Assembly: GCA_963923955.1 (NCBI GenBank)
Contig: OZ000552.1
Coordinates: forward strand, 930,001 to 994,000
Direction of reading: 5' to 3'
DNA length: 64,000 nucleotides
Source: G963923955 sp963923955
GTDB taxonomy: Bacteria; Pseudomonadota; Gammaproteobacteria; Eutrophobiales; Eutrophobiaceae
This document shows positions 1 to 8,783 of this stretch, in pieces. The notes beneath the pieces are model-generated. The model was not told the DNA's origin and searched no databases. It worked only from the letters and a program-made list of their open reading frames with translations. The position numbers and the translations under genes were made by a program. Position 1 is the stretch's first letter. The number at the start of each line of letters is the position of its first letter.

Positions 1-2
1 GC

Positions 3-122
3 CTGCCACTATTAAAGTTCACACTCGCAGCCGTATTCGTGAAAAAAACCGGCTATTTAGGCTTGGGCGCAGGCGCAACCCTTCTTGTTATTGCATACAC
101 GGGCCGCGTACAAACCGGATGA
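3..122 (+). CDS. 3' end of a truncated membrane-protein-like gene
   Basis: An open frame runs in from the window edge and stops at a TGA after 39 codons. The visible peptide has an alanine/leucine-rich stretch, a short KKTGYLG turn and a second hydrophobic stretch (GATLLVIAYTG), as in the last hairpin of a small membrane protein. No family was recognised. The start lies outside the window. Being short and lacking any motif, it could be chance. Confidence 0.35.
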   Translation: MPLLKFTLAAVFVKKTGYLGLGAGATLLVIAYTGRVQTG

Positions 123-248
123 ACAGGCTATGCGCGATGAGGACGCCGACCAGCCGCCTGCTGTCGGTATTGAGGGTGACGGCGTTCATGGCGATGAAAC
201 CGGGCTCAACGAACGGCCAAACCAATAGGACTGGGACGGGACAGGTGC

Positions 249-509
249 CTAAAGCAGCTTGATCAGCGCAGCAAGGATCGCAGTCTGGCCCAGCAGCGCT
301 GCGAACATCCATTTCAGAATCTCCGCCTTGGTCTCGGCGATAATCCGCATGATCTCGGCCTTGGCCTCAGCAAGATCGCGCTTGGTCACCAGGTGTCCTT
401 CGAGCAGGCGCGACTGTTCATCGGCCAGCACTTCGGCTTGACGCTCCGGCATACCGGCTGCGGTCAACCGCTTCACGAAACCATGCGTATCAAAGGTGGT
501 AGCGTTCAT
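249..509 (-). CDS. small coiled-coil protein with C-terminal membrane anchor (DUF1640/CCDC90-like)
   Basis: The 86-residue product has an N-terminal charged helix (FDTHGFVKRL), a heptad-rich coiled-coil centre (VTKRDLAEAKAEIMRIIAETKAEI) and one C-terminal transmembrane helix rich in Ala/Leu. This is the layout of small DUF1640/CCDC90-type proteins in bacteria, whose role is unknown. I chose the ATG that begins MNATTF. The frame continues 43 codons upstream but reads through Pro/Arg-rich, repeat-like DNA, so the longer form is unlikely. A second protein of the same layout is encoded at 28964-29290 and shares FDT..F..RL near the start and a [ST]K.D motif before the coil. Confidence 0.6.
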   Translation of the reverse strand: MNATTFDTHGFVKRLTAAGMPERQAEVLADEQSRLLEGHLVTKRDLAEAKAEIMRIIAETKAEILKWMFAALLGQTAILAALIKLL

Positions 510-658
510 AAGTCTGAAATTACGCTTCTTTGGCGGCGAAGTCAACGGGGGGCGATGGGGCAGGAATCCAAGCAGAAAGTACATTCCGCCGCGTGACAAG
601 TGCAGGGCGGTTTGATATGTTCTTTGGATGTTGGCCACTCCGGGAGGTGTAAATTTAG

Positions 659-1240
659 ATGCGCACTATATTGCTTGCTGTCTTTGTCCTGACAACGATG
701 GGCTGGGGGGCTTCGTCTGCGGCCACGAAAGAATTAAGTAGCGCCGTCTGGAATGCGATCTCGATGGATGAAAACACCCCTGACTTCGATATGCGCCGTC
801 GCTTCGCGCAAGCGATAGAAGCATATTGGAAAGACTTCGATGCGCGTATTCCGCGGCTTTCTCCACAAGAACGGGAGTGGTTAGAGGAGGAAATACGTTC
901 ATCAGAAAAGCGCCTCCTCCGGGCTACAGAGAGCCCCGAGTTCGCTATCTGGAAATTAAACCAGCGCATGGAAACTTGCCTTGGCACGATCCGCAAGGTC
1001 CTCAATGCAATGGCCAACGAGGCGGCAAGACAATTTGAAATGTACTACTGGCCGAAGATGGTGAATTGCTATGATCGCCCTCGCGATGTAGAGATTTATC
1101 TTGATCGGGCAGGCATTCCGCATGATGACCAGATGGAGTATGGTCTTGTAGAGCGCTTCTTATTGGTTCGACAATCAATTCTGAACGGGGTCGCTACAGC
1201 GGCAATGTTTGAGACCATGGGTTGGTCATTAGCCAAGTAA
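659..1240 (+). CDS. secreted protein of unknown function
   Basis: The product has 193 residues and begins with a clear signal peptide: Arg at position 2, then a hydrophobic core LLAVFVLTTMGWG and an Ala-rich cleavage region near residue 22. The mature part is mostly charged helix with two cysteines (in METCLGT and VNCYDR) that could form a disulfide in the periplasm. A GGGAGG ribosome site lies about 11 bases before the ATG. The next gene starts 10 bases after the stop, so the two are probably co-transcribed. I recognise no domain. Confidence 0.65.
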   Translation: MRTILLAVFVLTTMGWGASSAATKELSSAVWNAISMDENTPDFDMRRRFAQAIEAYWKDFDARIPRLSPQEREWLEEEIRSSEKRLLRATESPEFAIWKLNQRMETCLGTIRKVLNAMANEAARQFEMYYWPKMVNCYDRPRDVEIYLDRAGIPHDDQMEYGLVERFLLVRQSILNGVATAAMFETMGWSLAK

Positions 1241-1250
1241 GGATGACAAG

Positions 1251-2441
1251 ATGCGGAAAAAACTGATCAACGCAGCGGCGTTTGCCGCGCTACTGGCGGC
1301 CGCGGCGGGGGCGAGCGAGCCGCAGGTGCTCGCAGAATGGAACAGCCTGCCATATATTGTCAAGGATGCGGACACTAGGGCGGCATGGGAAGGCAGCGAG
1401 ATCTTCGGCAAGGCCCTGCTGCAGGGAGTCAAGGTCGATAGCGCCGGCAATATCTATGTCTCAACCGCCCGCTGGGGCGGGGCTGCGATCCCTGCAACGC
1501 TGTCTAAACTGGTGCAGCATGGCGACACCTGGGCCTTGCAAGCCTGGCCCAATGAGGCGATGAACGACATCGCGAATGCTACGGGGCTCAAGGCCGTGCT
1601 GGGTTTTGAGATCGACCGCAGCGATGTGATGTGGATCCTGGATCAGGGACATGTGGCGGGCGCGCCCTTTGCCGCCGGCGATGCCAAGCTGGTGCTCTGG
1701 GACATCAAGGCGAGCAAGGAAATCCAGCGCTATGTCTTCAGCGCGGCCGAGGCTGACCCCGAGTGTTCCTTTCTCAATGACCTTGCCGTTGATAATGACA
1801 GCGGCTTTGCCTACATCACCGACAGCGGCATCTTTTGCGACCCGCTGCATGGCGGGCTGATCGTCTATGACCGCAACACCAAATCGGCACGGCGCATTCT
1901 TAATCAGCATCGCTTCACCAATGACGAGCCGAACTTCTTCTTCAACATCGACAACCGACCGGTGCTGAAAGATGGCGGCATGCGCACCGGTGCCGATGGT
2001 ATTGCGTTGTCGGGTGACAAGGAAACGCTCTATTGGACAAACCTGACCGGCAACCATCTCTACAGCCTGCCGACCGAGCTCCTGCGCGACTTTAACAGCA
2101 GTGAAATCGTGCTCGAGAACGCGGTGGAGATCGCTGCGGTGCTGCCGTCGAACACGGACGGGATGACCGCAGATAACGCCGGCAACATCTACATGACCGC
2201 GCTGTCGCTGGATGGGATCATGAAATTTGATGAGGGCACCCGCCGCGTCAGCCGCTTTGTCCATCACCCGGACATGAACTGGCCGGATACGCTGGCCTGG
2301 GGGCCGGATGGCGCGATGTATGCTGTTTCCAATCACTTAAACGTCTGGGTTGACGGCGACATGGATTTCGACAATCCCGAGATCCCGAATTTCCGCATCT
2401 GGAAGATACCGGGCGTTGGTCAGAGCTATACCCGCGAATAG
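1251..2441 (+). CDS. Yellow/major-royal-jelly-like secreted beta-propeller protein
   Basis: The product has 396 residues with an N-terminal signal peptide (MRKKLINAAAFAALLAAAAG). The body shows the repeats of Yellow/MRJP and SMP-30-type six-bladed propellers: WNSLPYIV near the start, QGVKVDSAGNIYVST, FLNDLAVDNDSGFAYITDSG, GADGIALSGDKETLYWTNLTG, and SNTDGMTADNAGNIYMTALS. Bacterial members are periplasmic or secreted and mostly of unknown substrate; some relatives are lactonases. The Asp/Asn residues in NDLAVD and the final DTLAWGPDG are typical blade positions. It follows the upstream secreted protein by 10 bases, suggesting a two-gene exported unit. The family call is firm, the function is not. 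Confidence 0.8.
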   Translation: MRKKLINAAAFAALLAAAAGASEPQVLAEWNSLPYIVKDADTRAAWEGSEIFGKALLQGVKVDSAGNIYVSTARWGGAAIPATLSKLVQHGDTWALQAWPNEAMNDIANATGLKAVLGFEIDRSDVMWILDQGHVAGAPFAAGDAKLVLWDIKASKEIQRYVFSAAEADPECSFLNDLAVDNDSGFAYITDSGIFCDPLHGGLIVYDRNTKSARRILNQHRFTNDEPNFFFNIDNRPVLKDGGMRTGADGIALSGDKETLYWTNLTGNHLYSLPTELLRDFNSSEIVLENAVEIAAVLPSNTDGMTADNAGNIYMTALSLDGIMKFDEGTRRVSRFVHHPDMNWPDTLAWGPDGAMYAVSNHLNVWVDGDMDFDNPEIPNFRIWKIPGVGQSYTRE

Positions 2442-2508
2442 GCTTTCCGAGACTGGCACGGCAATCGGGCGTTGATGTCGCTTGCTCAGCGCAAACATCC
2501 CTAGCGAG

Positions 2509-2640
2509 GGCAGGAATCTAGGTAGAATGCACATTTTAAGCCATCTCTCCGCCTAACCCGTCATTCCTGCGTAAGAACGTCACCCCTGCCTACGAGCAGG
2601 TGCAGGAATCCAAGCAAAGGGCACCAGTTTTAAGCCTTCT
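2509..2640. repeat. copies of the dispersed GCAGGAATC / CATTCCTGC element
   Basis: Two direct copies of CAGGAATC(C/T)A(A/G)G followed by GTTTTAAGCC- or ATTTTAAGCC-type sequence flank a CGTCATTCCTGCG segment. A related copy lies near 561. The same core recurs in dense clusters at 20.6-21.2 kb and 25.16-25.23 kb, so it is a dispersed intergenic repeat family. No gene is seen between 2442 and 2711. Confidence 0.6.
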
Positions 2641-2711
2641 TTTCAAGTGCAAAATGCCTGTGTTCTTGAACACCGGGAACACCAGCTCTGTCGCAGGATT
2701 GTCAAACAGGG

Positions 2712-3497
2712 TCATTTGTACCTGGAAACTGCGAAATTCACGAAGGCGCTGCACACGACGATCATGAAATGTGCGTCAGATTCATCGACTGCAATATTGT
2801 CATCCAAAGACGCATGACGAATGCCGCCCTCATCCGAAGCGTATCCGTAAAGCTTGTTGAGACCGTCTCTAAAAGCAGCATGCATCTGCTTTTGTTGATC
2901 CAGGATTCCAAGGGCTTCCCCTAATGTCGCCTTGTCTTTTCCCGAGATTACCTTTGCAATGCTCTCGACCGCAGAAATTGCTTCCTTGATCGCATTCGAA
3001 TAATCCGCATTGGGCTTTTGTGAGAACGCTTCCAATGCCCGTCGAATGTGTTCTCTAGCCCCGGAAAATTTATCATCCAAGTTTGCAGCGGCCGATACAG
3101 CCCCAATTTCTGTTGCATCGGAGATCGGCACCAGTCTTCTATTGATAAACCGGTACGCTGATTTTTCCTCTTCAAGTATCCAGTTGAACGGTTTGGCCAT
3201 CGATGGATCGATTTTTTTAACAATAAATTCCACGAAGTTATAAATCTCGTGCCATTCCAATTCAAAATATCTTTCCCTCAAGTTTGAGTTTTTTTGATAT
3301 ATTTTTATGCCTGTTTCATCATCAGGAATTTTGAAAAACTCATCAAAAGTACGATGGTATCTGACGCTAATGAATTTGCCGGAAAATACCACAGCATTTA
3401 TTTTATTCCACAATCGATTTCTAAGTGCATCATCAATGCTGCCAGACTGATAAAGCCTTTGGGGAACTGTTACTCCAATCCGATCAGAAAATCTCAT
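2712..3497 (-). CDS. AbiJ-like abortive infection protein (AbiJ-NTD4 plus Abi C-terminal domain)
   Basis: The N-terminus (MRFSDRIG, then SGSIDDALRNRLWNKINA) matches the pattern of the AbiJ N-terminal domain 4: FS-R-IG followed by a 'D..LRN.LWN' helix. The C-terminal half, with HIRRALEAFSQKPNADYSNAIKEAISAVESIAK and IRHASLDDN..VDESDAHFMIVVCSAFVNF, resembles the HEPN-like abortive infection C-terminal domain. I chose the second ATG (261 residues) because GGAGAG lies at the right distance before it; the upstream ATG adds four residues. It lies 65 bases downstream of hsdS on the same strand, so it belongs to the restriction-modification defence operon. Known AbiJ-type proteins are predicted anti-phage effectors, possibly RNases. 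Confidence 0.65.
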   Translation of the reverse strand: MRFSDRIGVTVPQRLYQSGSIDDALRNRLWNKINAVVFSGKFISVRYHRTFDEFFKIPDDETGIKIYQKNSNLRERYFELEWHEIYNFVEFIVKKIDPSMAKPFNWILEEEKSAYRFINRRLVPISDATEIGAVSAAANLDDKFSGAREHIRRALEAFSQKPNADYSNAIKEAISAVESIAKVISGKDKATLGEALGILDQQKQMHAAFRDGLNKLYGYASDEGGIRHASLDDNIAVDESDAHFMIVVCSAFVNFAVSRYK

Positions 3498-3562
3498 TGC
3501 TCTCTCCATTTTAGAATTTCACGGGGCATTGTTGCCGGTGTGTCTTGCATCGCGATATTATT

Positions 3563-4837
3563 TTACAGCGCCTTATCAAGGGCTTTATTTGTCTCATGTG
3601 CAAAGGCTTCGCGCAAGACGGCTTGCATCAGGGCATCGGCGTGGGTTTGGTTTTGGGTGATTTGAGTTTGCAGTTTATCGCAGAGGGCGAGAAGTTTTTC
3701 GGCTTTGGCAACAATGGTTTGTTGTTCTTGGAGAGGAGCAAGCGGGATCAACTGTGAATATACTTCATCTCGGTTCAAGCCGGGTTTTATTCCTTTGCCT
3801 AATTGACTGAGATTCAACGATTTCAATAAATAGGTTAGATAAGCAAACCCAAAAAGGTGCGACTCCTCAATGTAATAGGCTACATCAGTAGTCCAAGAAC
3901 CCCCTTCTGCAATTTGTAATGCGCCGGCAGAGCCTTTGCGTCCAACGATGATTGAACGTTTATCGGTTAATCTAGAGGAGTGAAAACCAACTACTCCGTT
4001 TGAACCATAAACAGGATATTCCCCCACTGGTTTTGTTTGGCTCTTCGGAAGAGCCTTCCCATAGTGCATCAAGATAATTTCACCCAGTCGGCACCAGGCC
4101 CAGCCCTTGGGTAGTGCGAAGGGTTTTTCTTTTTCGTTTATTGGTGGCAGGGGTTTTTGTTGTTTGATTTTTTTGGCTTTGGTCAGTTTGGCTTTTTCGG
4201 CCTTGATGCGCGCTAAGAGTGCGGCGGCGGGTTCTGCACTCGGGTTGGCGCTGCGCCAGGCAATGGTCAGTTTGCCTTCGATGGCCTCTTGCAATAGCTG
4301 TTGACGGAGTTTTTTGAGCAGGGTTTGTTGGTGGGTGAGTTCTTCTTTTAGCGCTTTGTCTTCGCTCTCTATTTTCAGGAAACAGGACAAGATTTTTTCC
4401 TGCTCTTTAATATCCGGCAACGGGATTACCAACGGCAGCAAGTGCTTGGGTTTAACTTCTGTTTTGATCCCTCCCTTTACCTGCTCTTTCAATAGACGCA
4501 TGAGGAGCGGTGATTTCAAGAAGCGCTTGAAATATCCCACGTTGATTTTGTCTTTGTCGAAGGAATAGGAGGAATAATGAATGGTTGCCGTCACCGGCCT
4601 GTCGCCCTCGTAAACGCCCAATGCACCTTTGGCGACGTTAATGCCGGATATAACTAAGTCGCCGGGTTCAATGCGGATCATGCCGGTCTTGCTGGGCTTG
4701 GCGGCCACATGAAAACGCCCGGAAAAATCAATTTTCTCAATCCTTTTAAGGTCGGCAATTTCGGGGGCGTCGGGCTTGTATTTGCCTTTTCTTTCAAACA
4801 AGAAGTCGCCTACTTTTACGTTCTGCCAAGCGGCCAC
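3563..4837 (-). CDS. hsdS: type I restriction enzyme specificity subunit HsdS
   Basis: The 424-residue DNA-recognition subunit directs HsdM and HsdR to a bipartite target. It has the usual two half-repeats: a target recognition domain at about residues 1-130, a helical spacer with PLPDIKEQEKILSCFLKIE and a long coiled coil, a second target domain from about 235 (PKGWAWCRLGEII, then KGSAGALQ), and a final helical repeat (PLAPLQEQQTIVAKAEKLL). The GTG start shares its G with the TAG stop of hsdM, which implies translational coupling. Recognition domains of this family vary quickly, so the target cannot be read from sequence. Confidence 0.93.
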   Translation of the reverse strand: MAAWQNVKVGDFLFERKGKYKPDAPEIADLKRIEKIDFSGRFHVAAKPSKTGMIRIEPGDLVISGINVAKGALGVYEGDRPVTATIHYSSYSFDKDKINVGYFKRFLKSPLLMRLLKEQVKGGIKTEVKPKHLLPLVIPLPDIKEQEKILSCFLKIESEDKALKEELTHQQTLLKKLRQQLLQEAIEGKLTIAWRSANPSAEPAAALLARIKAEKAKLTKAKKIKQQKPLPPINEKEKPFALPKGWAWCRLGEIILMHYGKALPKSQTKPVGEYPVYGSNGVVGFHSSRLTDKRSIIVGRKGSAGALQIAEGGSWTTDVAYYIEESHLFGFAYLTYLLKSLNLSQLGKGIKPGLNRDEVYSQLIPLAPLQEQQTIVAKAEKLLALCDKLQTQITQNQTHADALMQAVLREAFAHETNKALDKAL

Positions 4838-6264
4838 TAGCCCAACTCCTTCCGCAATGTTGCCAGCAGTTCATCCCCTTTTATAAAGGACTGGTGCAGC
4901 ATCTCCAGCAGTTCGCTGCTGCCCGGTTGTTGTTCTTGTTCGGGCTGGTGCGGGTTTTTGATGTCCAGGTTGTAGTCCTTAGCGGCGATGGCCTCAATGC
5001 TGACCTGCCATGCCTGCTCGTTGGCGCGGCGCTTGTGCCACCACTCTTTCAGGCCGGCGAATTCTTCCAGTTCAATCGGCCGGGTTTTGGAATATGCCTT
5101 GTAGCCTTCGGGTAATTGATGCTGGTAGTACCAGATGGTTTTGGTTGGCTCGCCTTTGGTGAAAAACAACAGGTTGGTCGCCACCGAGGCGGAGGGCTGG
5201 AACACCGAGTTGGGCAGGCGCACGATGGTGTGCAGGTTGCAGTCGGTGAGCAGCTTTTGGCGGATGCGCTGCTTGACGTGATCGCCGGTGAGCGAGCCGT
5301 CCGGCAAGATGATGGCGGCGCGGCCTTGTTTTTTCAGCAGGTGGATCATCAAGATCAAAAACAGGTCGGCGGATTCTTTGATGCGATAGCTTGCGGGGAA
5401 GTTGTTTTCGTTGTTGTTGGAGACCACGCCGCCGAAAGGAGGATTGGCCAGGATGACATCGACGCGCGCCCGGCGGGTGTATTCGGCCAGGGGGCGCGCC
5501 AGCGAGTCTGCGTAGCGGATGGCGGGCGTGGTGATGTCGTGCAAGATGAGGTTGGTGTTGGCGAGCAGGTAGGGCAGCGGCTTGTATTCCCAGCCGCGCA
5601 CGTTGGCGTCAATGGCGCTCCTTTGCGCGACAGTGGCGGCGGTTTGCTTTAGGTGTTCGATGGTGGCGGTTAAGAAGCCACCGGTGCCGCAGGAGGGATC
5701 CAGAACGGTCTCGCCATGTTGCGGGTCAATGAGCGCCGTCATCAGTTCGGTCAAGGCGCGCGGCGTATAGAACTCGCCCAGTGCGCCGGCGCTTTGCAGG
5801 TCGCTTAGGAATGTTTCATAGATGCGGCCGAAGACCTGCTTGTCCTTGCTGTTGTTGAAGTCGATCTCGTTGAGTTTGTTGATGAGCTGGCGTAAGTGGA
5901 TGCCGGACTTCATGTAGTTGTAGTGGTTGGCGAAGACCTCATGCACCAGCCGGGCGCGCGGGTTGGCAGTGGAGAGATCGATGTCTTCGGACAGCGCCGG
6001 GAACAGGCGGCGATCGACAAAGTGCAGCAGTTCATCGCCGGTCATGCCTTCATCATCGCCGGCCCATTCATGCCAGTGCAGCCCGGGCGGGATCGGCGAG
6101 CGGTAGTTGTCATCCAGCAGTTCCAGTTCTTTGTCTTTGTCGCTGAAGATCTTCAAAAACAGCATCCAGCCCAGCTGCAGGATGCGCAGCTCGTCGCTGC
6201 CGGTGCCGGTGTCCTGGCGCATGATGTTGCGAGCGCGCTTGACGATGCTGGCGATGTTGCTCAT
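4837..6264 (-). CDS. hsdM: type I DNA adenine methyltransferase HsdM
   Basis: The 475-residue N6-adenine methyltransferase modifies the host copies of the HsdS target using S-adenosylmethionine. The N-terminal helical HsdM domain occupies about residues 1-140. The SAM-binding motif DPSCGTGGF is at 189-197 and the catalytic NPPF motif at 274-277. Both are intact, so the enzyme is probably active. The length is normal for the shorter HsdM type. It starts 45 bases after hsdR and overlaps hsdS by one base. Confidence 0.95.
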   Translation of the reverse strand: MSNIASIVKRARNIMRQDTGTGSDELRILQLGWMLFLKIFSDKDKELELLDDNYRSPIPPGLHWHEWAGDDEGMTGDELLHFVDRRLFPALSEDIDLSTANPRARLVHEVFANHYNYMKSGIHLRQLINKLNEIDFNNSKDKQVFGRIYETFLSDLQSAGALGEFYTPRALTELMTALIDPQHGETVLDPSCGTGGFLTATIEHLKQTAATVAQRSAIDANVRGWEYKPLPYLLANTNLILHDITTPAIRYADSLARPLAEYTRRARVDVILANPPFGGVVSNNNENNFPASYRIKESADLFLILMIHLLKKQGRAAIILPDGSLTGDHVKQRIRQKLLTDCNLHTIVRLPNSVFQPSASVATNLLFFTKGEPTKTIWYYQHQLPEGYKAYSKTRPIELEEFAGLKEWWHKRRANEQAWQVSIEAIAAKDYNLDIKNPHQPEQEQQPGSSELLEMLHQSFIKGDELLATLRKELG

Positions 6265-6309
6265 GGTTTATGCTCCCTGTTGTTTTTGGTCAGTGTTCAT
6301 GCTGGGCGT

Positions 6310-8694
6310 TTATGCGGCGCTGTAGATCGCCTGCTCAAGTTTGGTGAGGGCTTGCAGGTATTGCTGCCTGCCGCCGAAGAGCTGGACGATTTCCACAGGC
6401 GTGCCGATTTTATCAAAAGGCTTGACGGTTAGTATCTTCATGTCCTCGATATTTTCTATGCCCTCATCGGCGTATTTATCCAGCAGGGCTTCGAGAACCT
6501 TGCCGGCCTGCTCGCCGTAGCGGGCGAAGTAGTTGCGCTTCTTGACCTGCTGCGCTCTCTCGGCGCGCGTTAGGGGCGGCTGATCAAAGGCGGTGTGGCA
6601 GATCAAATCAAAGAGGTCCATCTCTTTGTTGATGGCGTCCTTGAAATCCGCATAGACGATGCCCTGTTCGGTTAGCTCGTCAATCAAAGCCTGCTTTTTA
6701 TCGGCGGCATGCCATTTGTTCAGGAAGTCATCCAGCGAGGTGAAGCGCTGCTTGACCTGTTGGCGCGTGTAGTCTCTTAAACTTTGCGTGATCAGTTTGC
6801 CGTTATTATCTAGGTACTGAATGCGCTCGTTTAAGATGGCGACATTCACGCCATTGACATAGTATGTCTCTTGCGGTTCGGCAACGATGGCACCGCCGCT
6901 GATGATCTCCGGCGGTTCTGTTTCACCGAAGATGAGCGCCTCGCCGTCTTCGTCAAGGATTGGTTCAGCGGCGGCGGCTTCCTCTTCCAGCGAGGCGATT
7001 TCCTCGTCCGCCCCGATCTCTTTTACCCTGACCGGATCACCGTCAAAGTTTGGGTCGGCGAATAGATCCGTTACAGCACGAAAGTCCATGATGGTGAAGA
7101 AGCGCTTGTTGTATTCTTCGTTGATGCGGGTGCCGCGGCCGATGATCTGCTTGAATTCGGTCATGGAGCCGATTTTGCTGTCCAGCACGATGAGCTTGCA
7201 GGTCTGGGCATCAATGCCGGTGGTCATCAGCTTGGAGGTGGTGGCAATCACCGGATACTGCTCTTCCGGGTTGGTGAAGTTTTCCAGCTCCCGCTTGCCC
7301 TCTTCGTTATCGCCGGTGATCTGCATCACGTATTTGCTGTTCTTGGCCATGAGATCAGCGTTGGCGTTGGCAAGCGCCGTTCGCATCCGTTGGGCATGAG
7401 CAATATCGACACAAAAGATGATGGTCTTGTCAAAGCGGCTGGTTTTCTTCAGGAACTCTGTTACCCTGCCGGCCACGATCTGTGTGCGCTCATCAATGAT
7501 CAGCTTGCGGTCAAAGTCGGTGCGATTGTAGATGCGATCTTCAACCAGGCGTCCGTGCCGGTCGGTCTGGCCGGCCTGCGGCCGCCAGCCCTCCAGGTCA
7601 ACATTCACGCCCACCCGCAAGACCTTGTAAGGCGCAAGGAAGCCGTCTTCAATGCCTTGTTTGAGGGAGTAGGTATAGATCGGCGCGCCGAAGTATTCCG
7701 TGCTGGAAACGGCGGCGGTTTCCTTCGGCGTTGCGGTCAGGCCGATCTGCGTGGCGCGGTCAAAGTATTCCAGGATGTCACGCCAGGCGCTGTCTGCCGC
7801 GGCGCTGCCGCGATGGCACTCATCGATCACGACCAGGTCAAAGAAGTCGCGGCGGAATTTCCGATAGGCGTCTTTGTCTTCGTCATAGCCGCTGAGACCC
7901 TGATAGAGCGCCAGATAAATCTCATAAGACTTGTCTATTTGCCGGTGCTTCACCACCGTCATCTTGTCTTTGAAAGGCTGAAAGTCATTGCGCCGAGCCT
8001 GGTCAATGAGGGCGTTGCGATCAGCAAGAAAGAGAATTCGCTTGCTAGTGCCGCTCTTCCACAGACGATGGATGATCTGGAAGGCGGTGTAGGTCTTTCC
8101 CGTGCCGGTGGCCATGGTCAGCAAAATGCGCGTCTCGCCTTTTGCGATGGCCTCGACAGTGCGGTTAATGGCGGTCTGTTGATAGTAGCGCGGAGCTTTG
8201 CCGGAGCCGTCGAAGAAATAATCCTGCGCGCTGATCCTCTCCTGTTCCGGTGTTTCGATGCCTTTGTGTTTTTTGTAGCGTTGCCAGAGTTCATCTGGGG
8301 AGGGGAATTCATCCAGCGCGATTTCCCGCTCAATGCTTCCCTTGCTTTTTGTTCGATCATGCTCATAGAAGGCATCGCCGTTGCTGCTGTAGGCGAGCGG
8401 TATATCGAGAATTTCAGCATAGTTAAGCGCCTGCTGGATCCCGGCGCACACCGAATAGCTGTTGTCCTTGGCCTCAATGACGGCAACGGGGATGTTCGGC
8501 TTATGGTAGAGAATGTAGTCGGCCCGCTTGCGCTGGCCGCGCAAGGCCATGTTTCCCTTGACGAGAATCCTGCCTTCCGTAAAAGAGACCTCTTCGCGGA
8601 TTTGCCGCTCCATGTCCCAGCCCGCATCTTTCAAAGCCGGGCTGATGAACTTGGAGCAAATATCGCGTTCGGATAAGTCTTTCTTTGTGGTCAT
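6310..8694 (-). CDS. hsdR: type I restriction endonuclease/translocase HsdR
   Basis: The 794-residue motor and nuclease subunit cleaves unmodified DNA after ATP-driven translocation. The N-terminal PD-(D/E)XK nuclease core is visible as RADYIL (Asp59) and AVIEAKD (Glu74, Lys76). The SF2 helicase motor follows with Walker A ATGTGKT (195-201), DECH (291-294), GLTATPK (318-324) and a later QIIGRGTR arginine-finger motif. The C-terminal domain fits the EcoEI-type HsdR C-terminus. All key motifs are intact. It is the first gene of the leftward defence operon hsdR-hsdM-hsdS-abiJ-like. Confidence 0.95.
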   Translation of the reverse strand: MTTKKDLSERDICSKFISPALKDAGWDMERQIREEVSFTEGRILVKGNMALRGQRKRADYILYHKPNIPVAVIEAKDNSYSVCAGIQQALNYAEILDIPLAYSSNGDAFYEHDRTKSKGSIEREIALDEFPSPDELWQRYKKHKGIETPEQERISAQDYFFDGSGKAPRYYQQTAINRTVEAIAKGETRILLTMATGTGKTYTAFQIIHRLWKSGTSKRILFLADRNALIDQARRNDFQPFKDKMTVVKHRQIDKSYEIYLALYQGLSGYDEDKDAYRKFRRDFFDLVVIDECHRGSAAADSAWRDILEYFDRATQIGLTATPKETAAVSSTEYFGAPIYTYSLKQGIEDGFLAPYKVLRVGVNVDLEGWRPQAGQTDRHGRLVEDRIYNRTDFDRKLIIDERTQIVAGRVTEFLKKTSRFDKTIIFCVDIAHAQRMRTALANANADLMAKNSKYVMQITGDNEEGKRELENFTNPEEQYPVIATTSKLMTTGIDAQTCKLIVLDSKIGSMTEFKQIIGRGTRINEEYNKRFFTIMDFRAVTDLFADPNFDGDPVRVKEIGADEEIASLEEEAAAAEPILDEDGEALIFGETEPPEIISGGAIVAEPQETYYVNGVNVAILNERIQYLDNNGKLITQSLRDYTRQQVKQRFTSLDDFLNKWHAADKKQALIDELTEQGIVYADFKDAINKEMDLFDLICHTAFDQPPLTRAERAQQVKKRNYFARYGEQAGKVLEALLDKYADEGIENIEDMKILTVKPFDKIGTPVEIVQLFGGRQQYLQALTKLEQAIYSAA

Positions 8695-8783
8695 GGTTGG
8701 CAGTTATGTGTATTTGTGTACGCAGTTTTCTTTTAGCGAAAGTATAAACAGGGCTTATAAGGTTTCGTGCCTCTTGAATTGCC

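Noticed and set aside
1461..2336. A 291-codon minus-strand frame under the Yellow/MRJP-like gene
   Set aside because: The plus-strand frame has a signal peptide and propeller motifs; the reverse frame has none.
7390..8676. A 428-codon open frame on the plus strand inside hsdR
   Set aside because: It is antisense to intact helicase and nuclease motifs of HsdR and has no family resemblance; high GC at third positions creates the frame.
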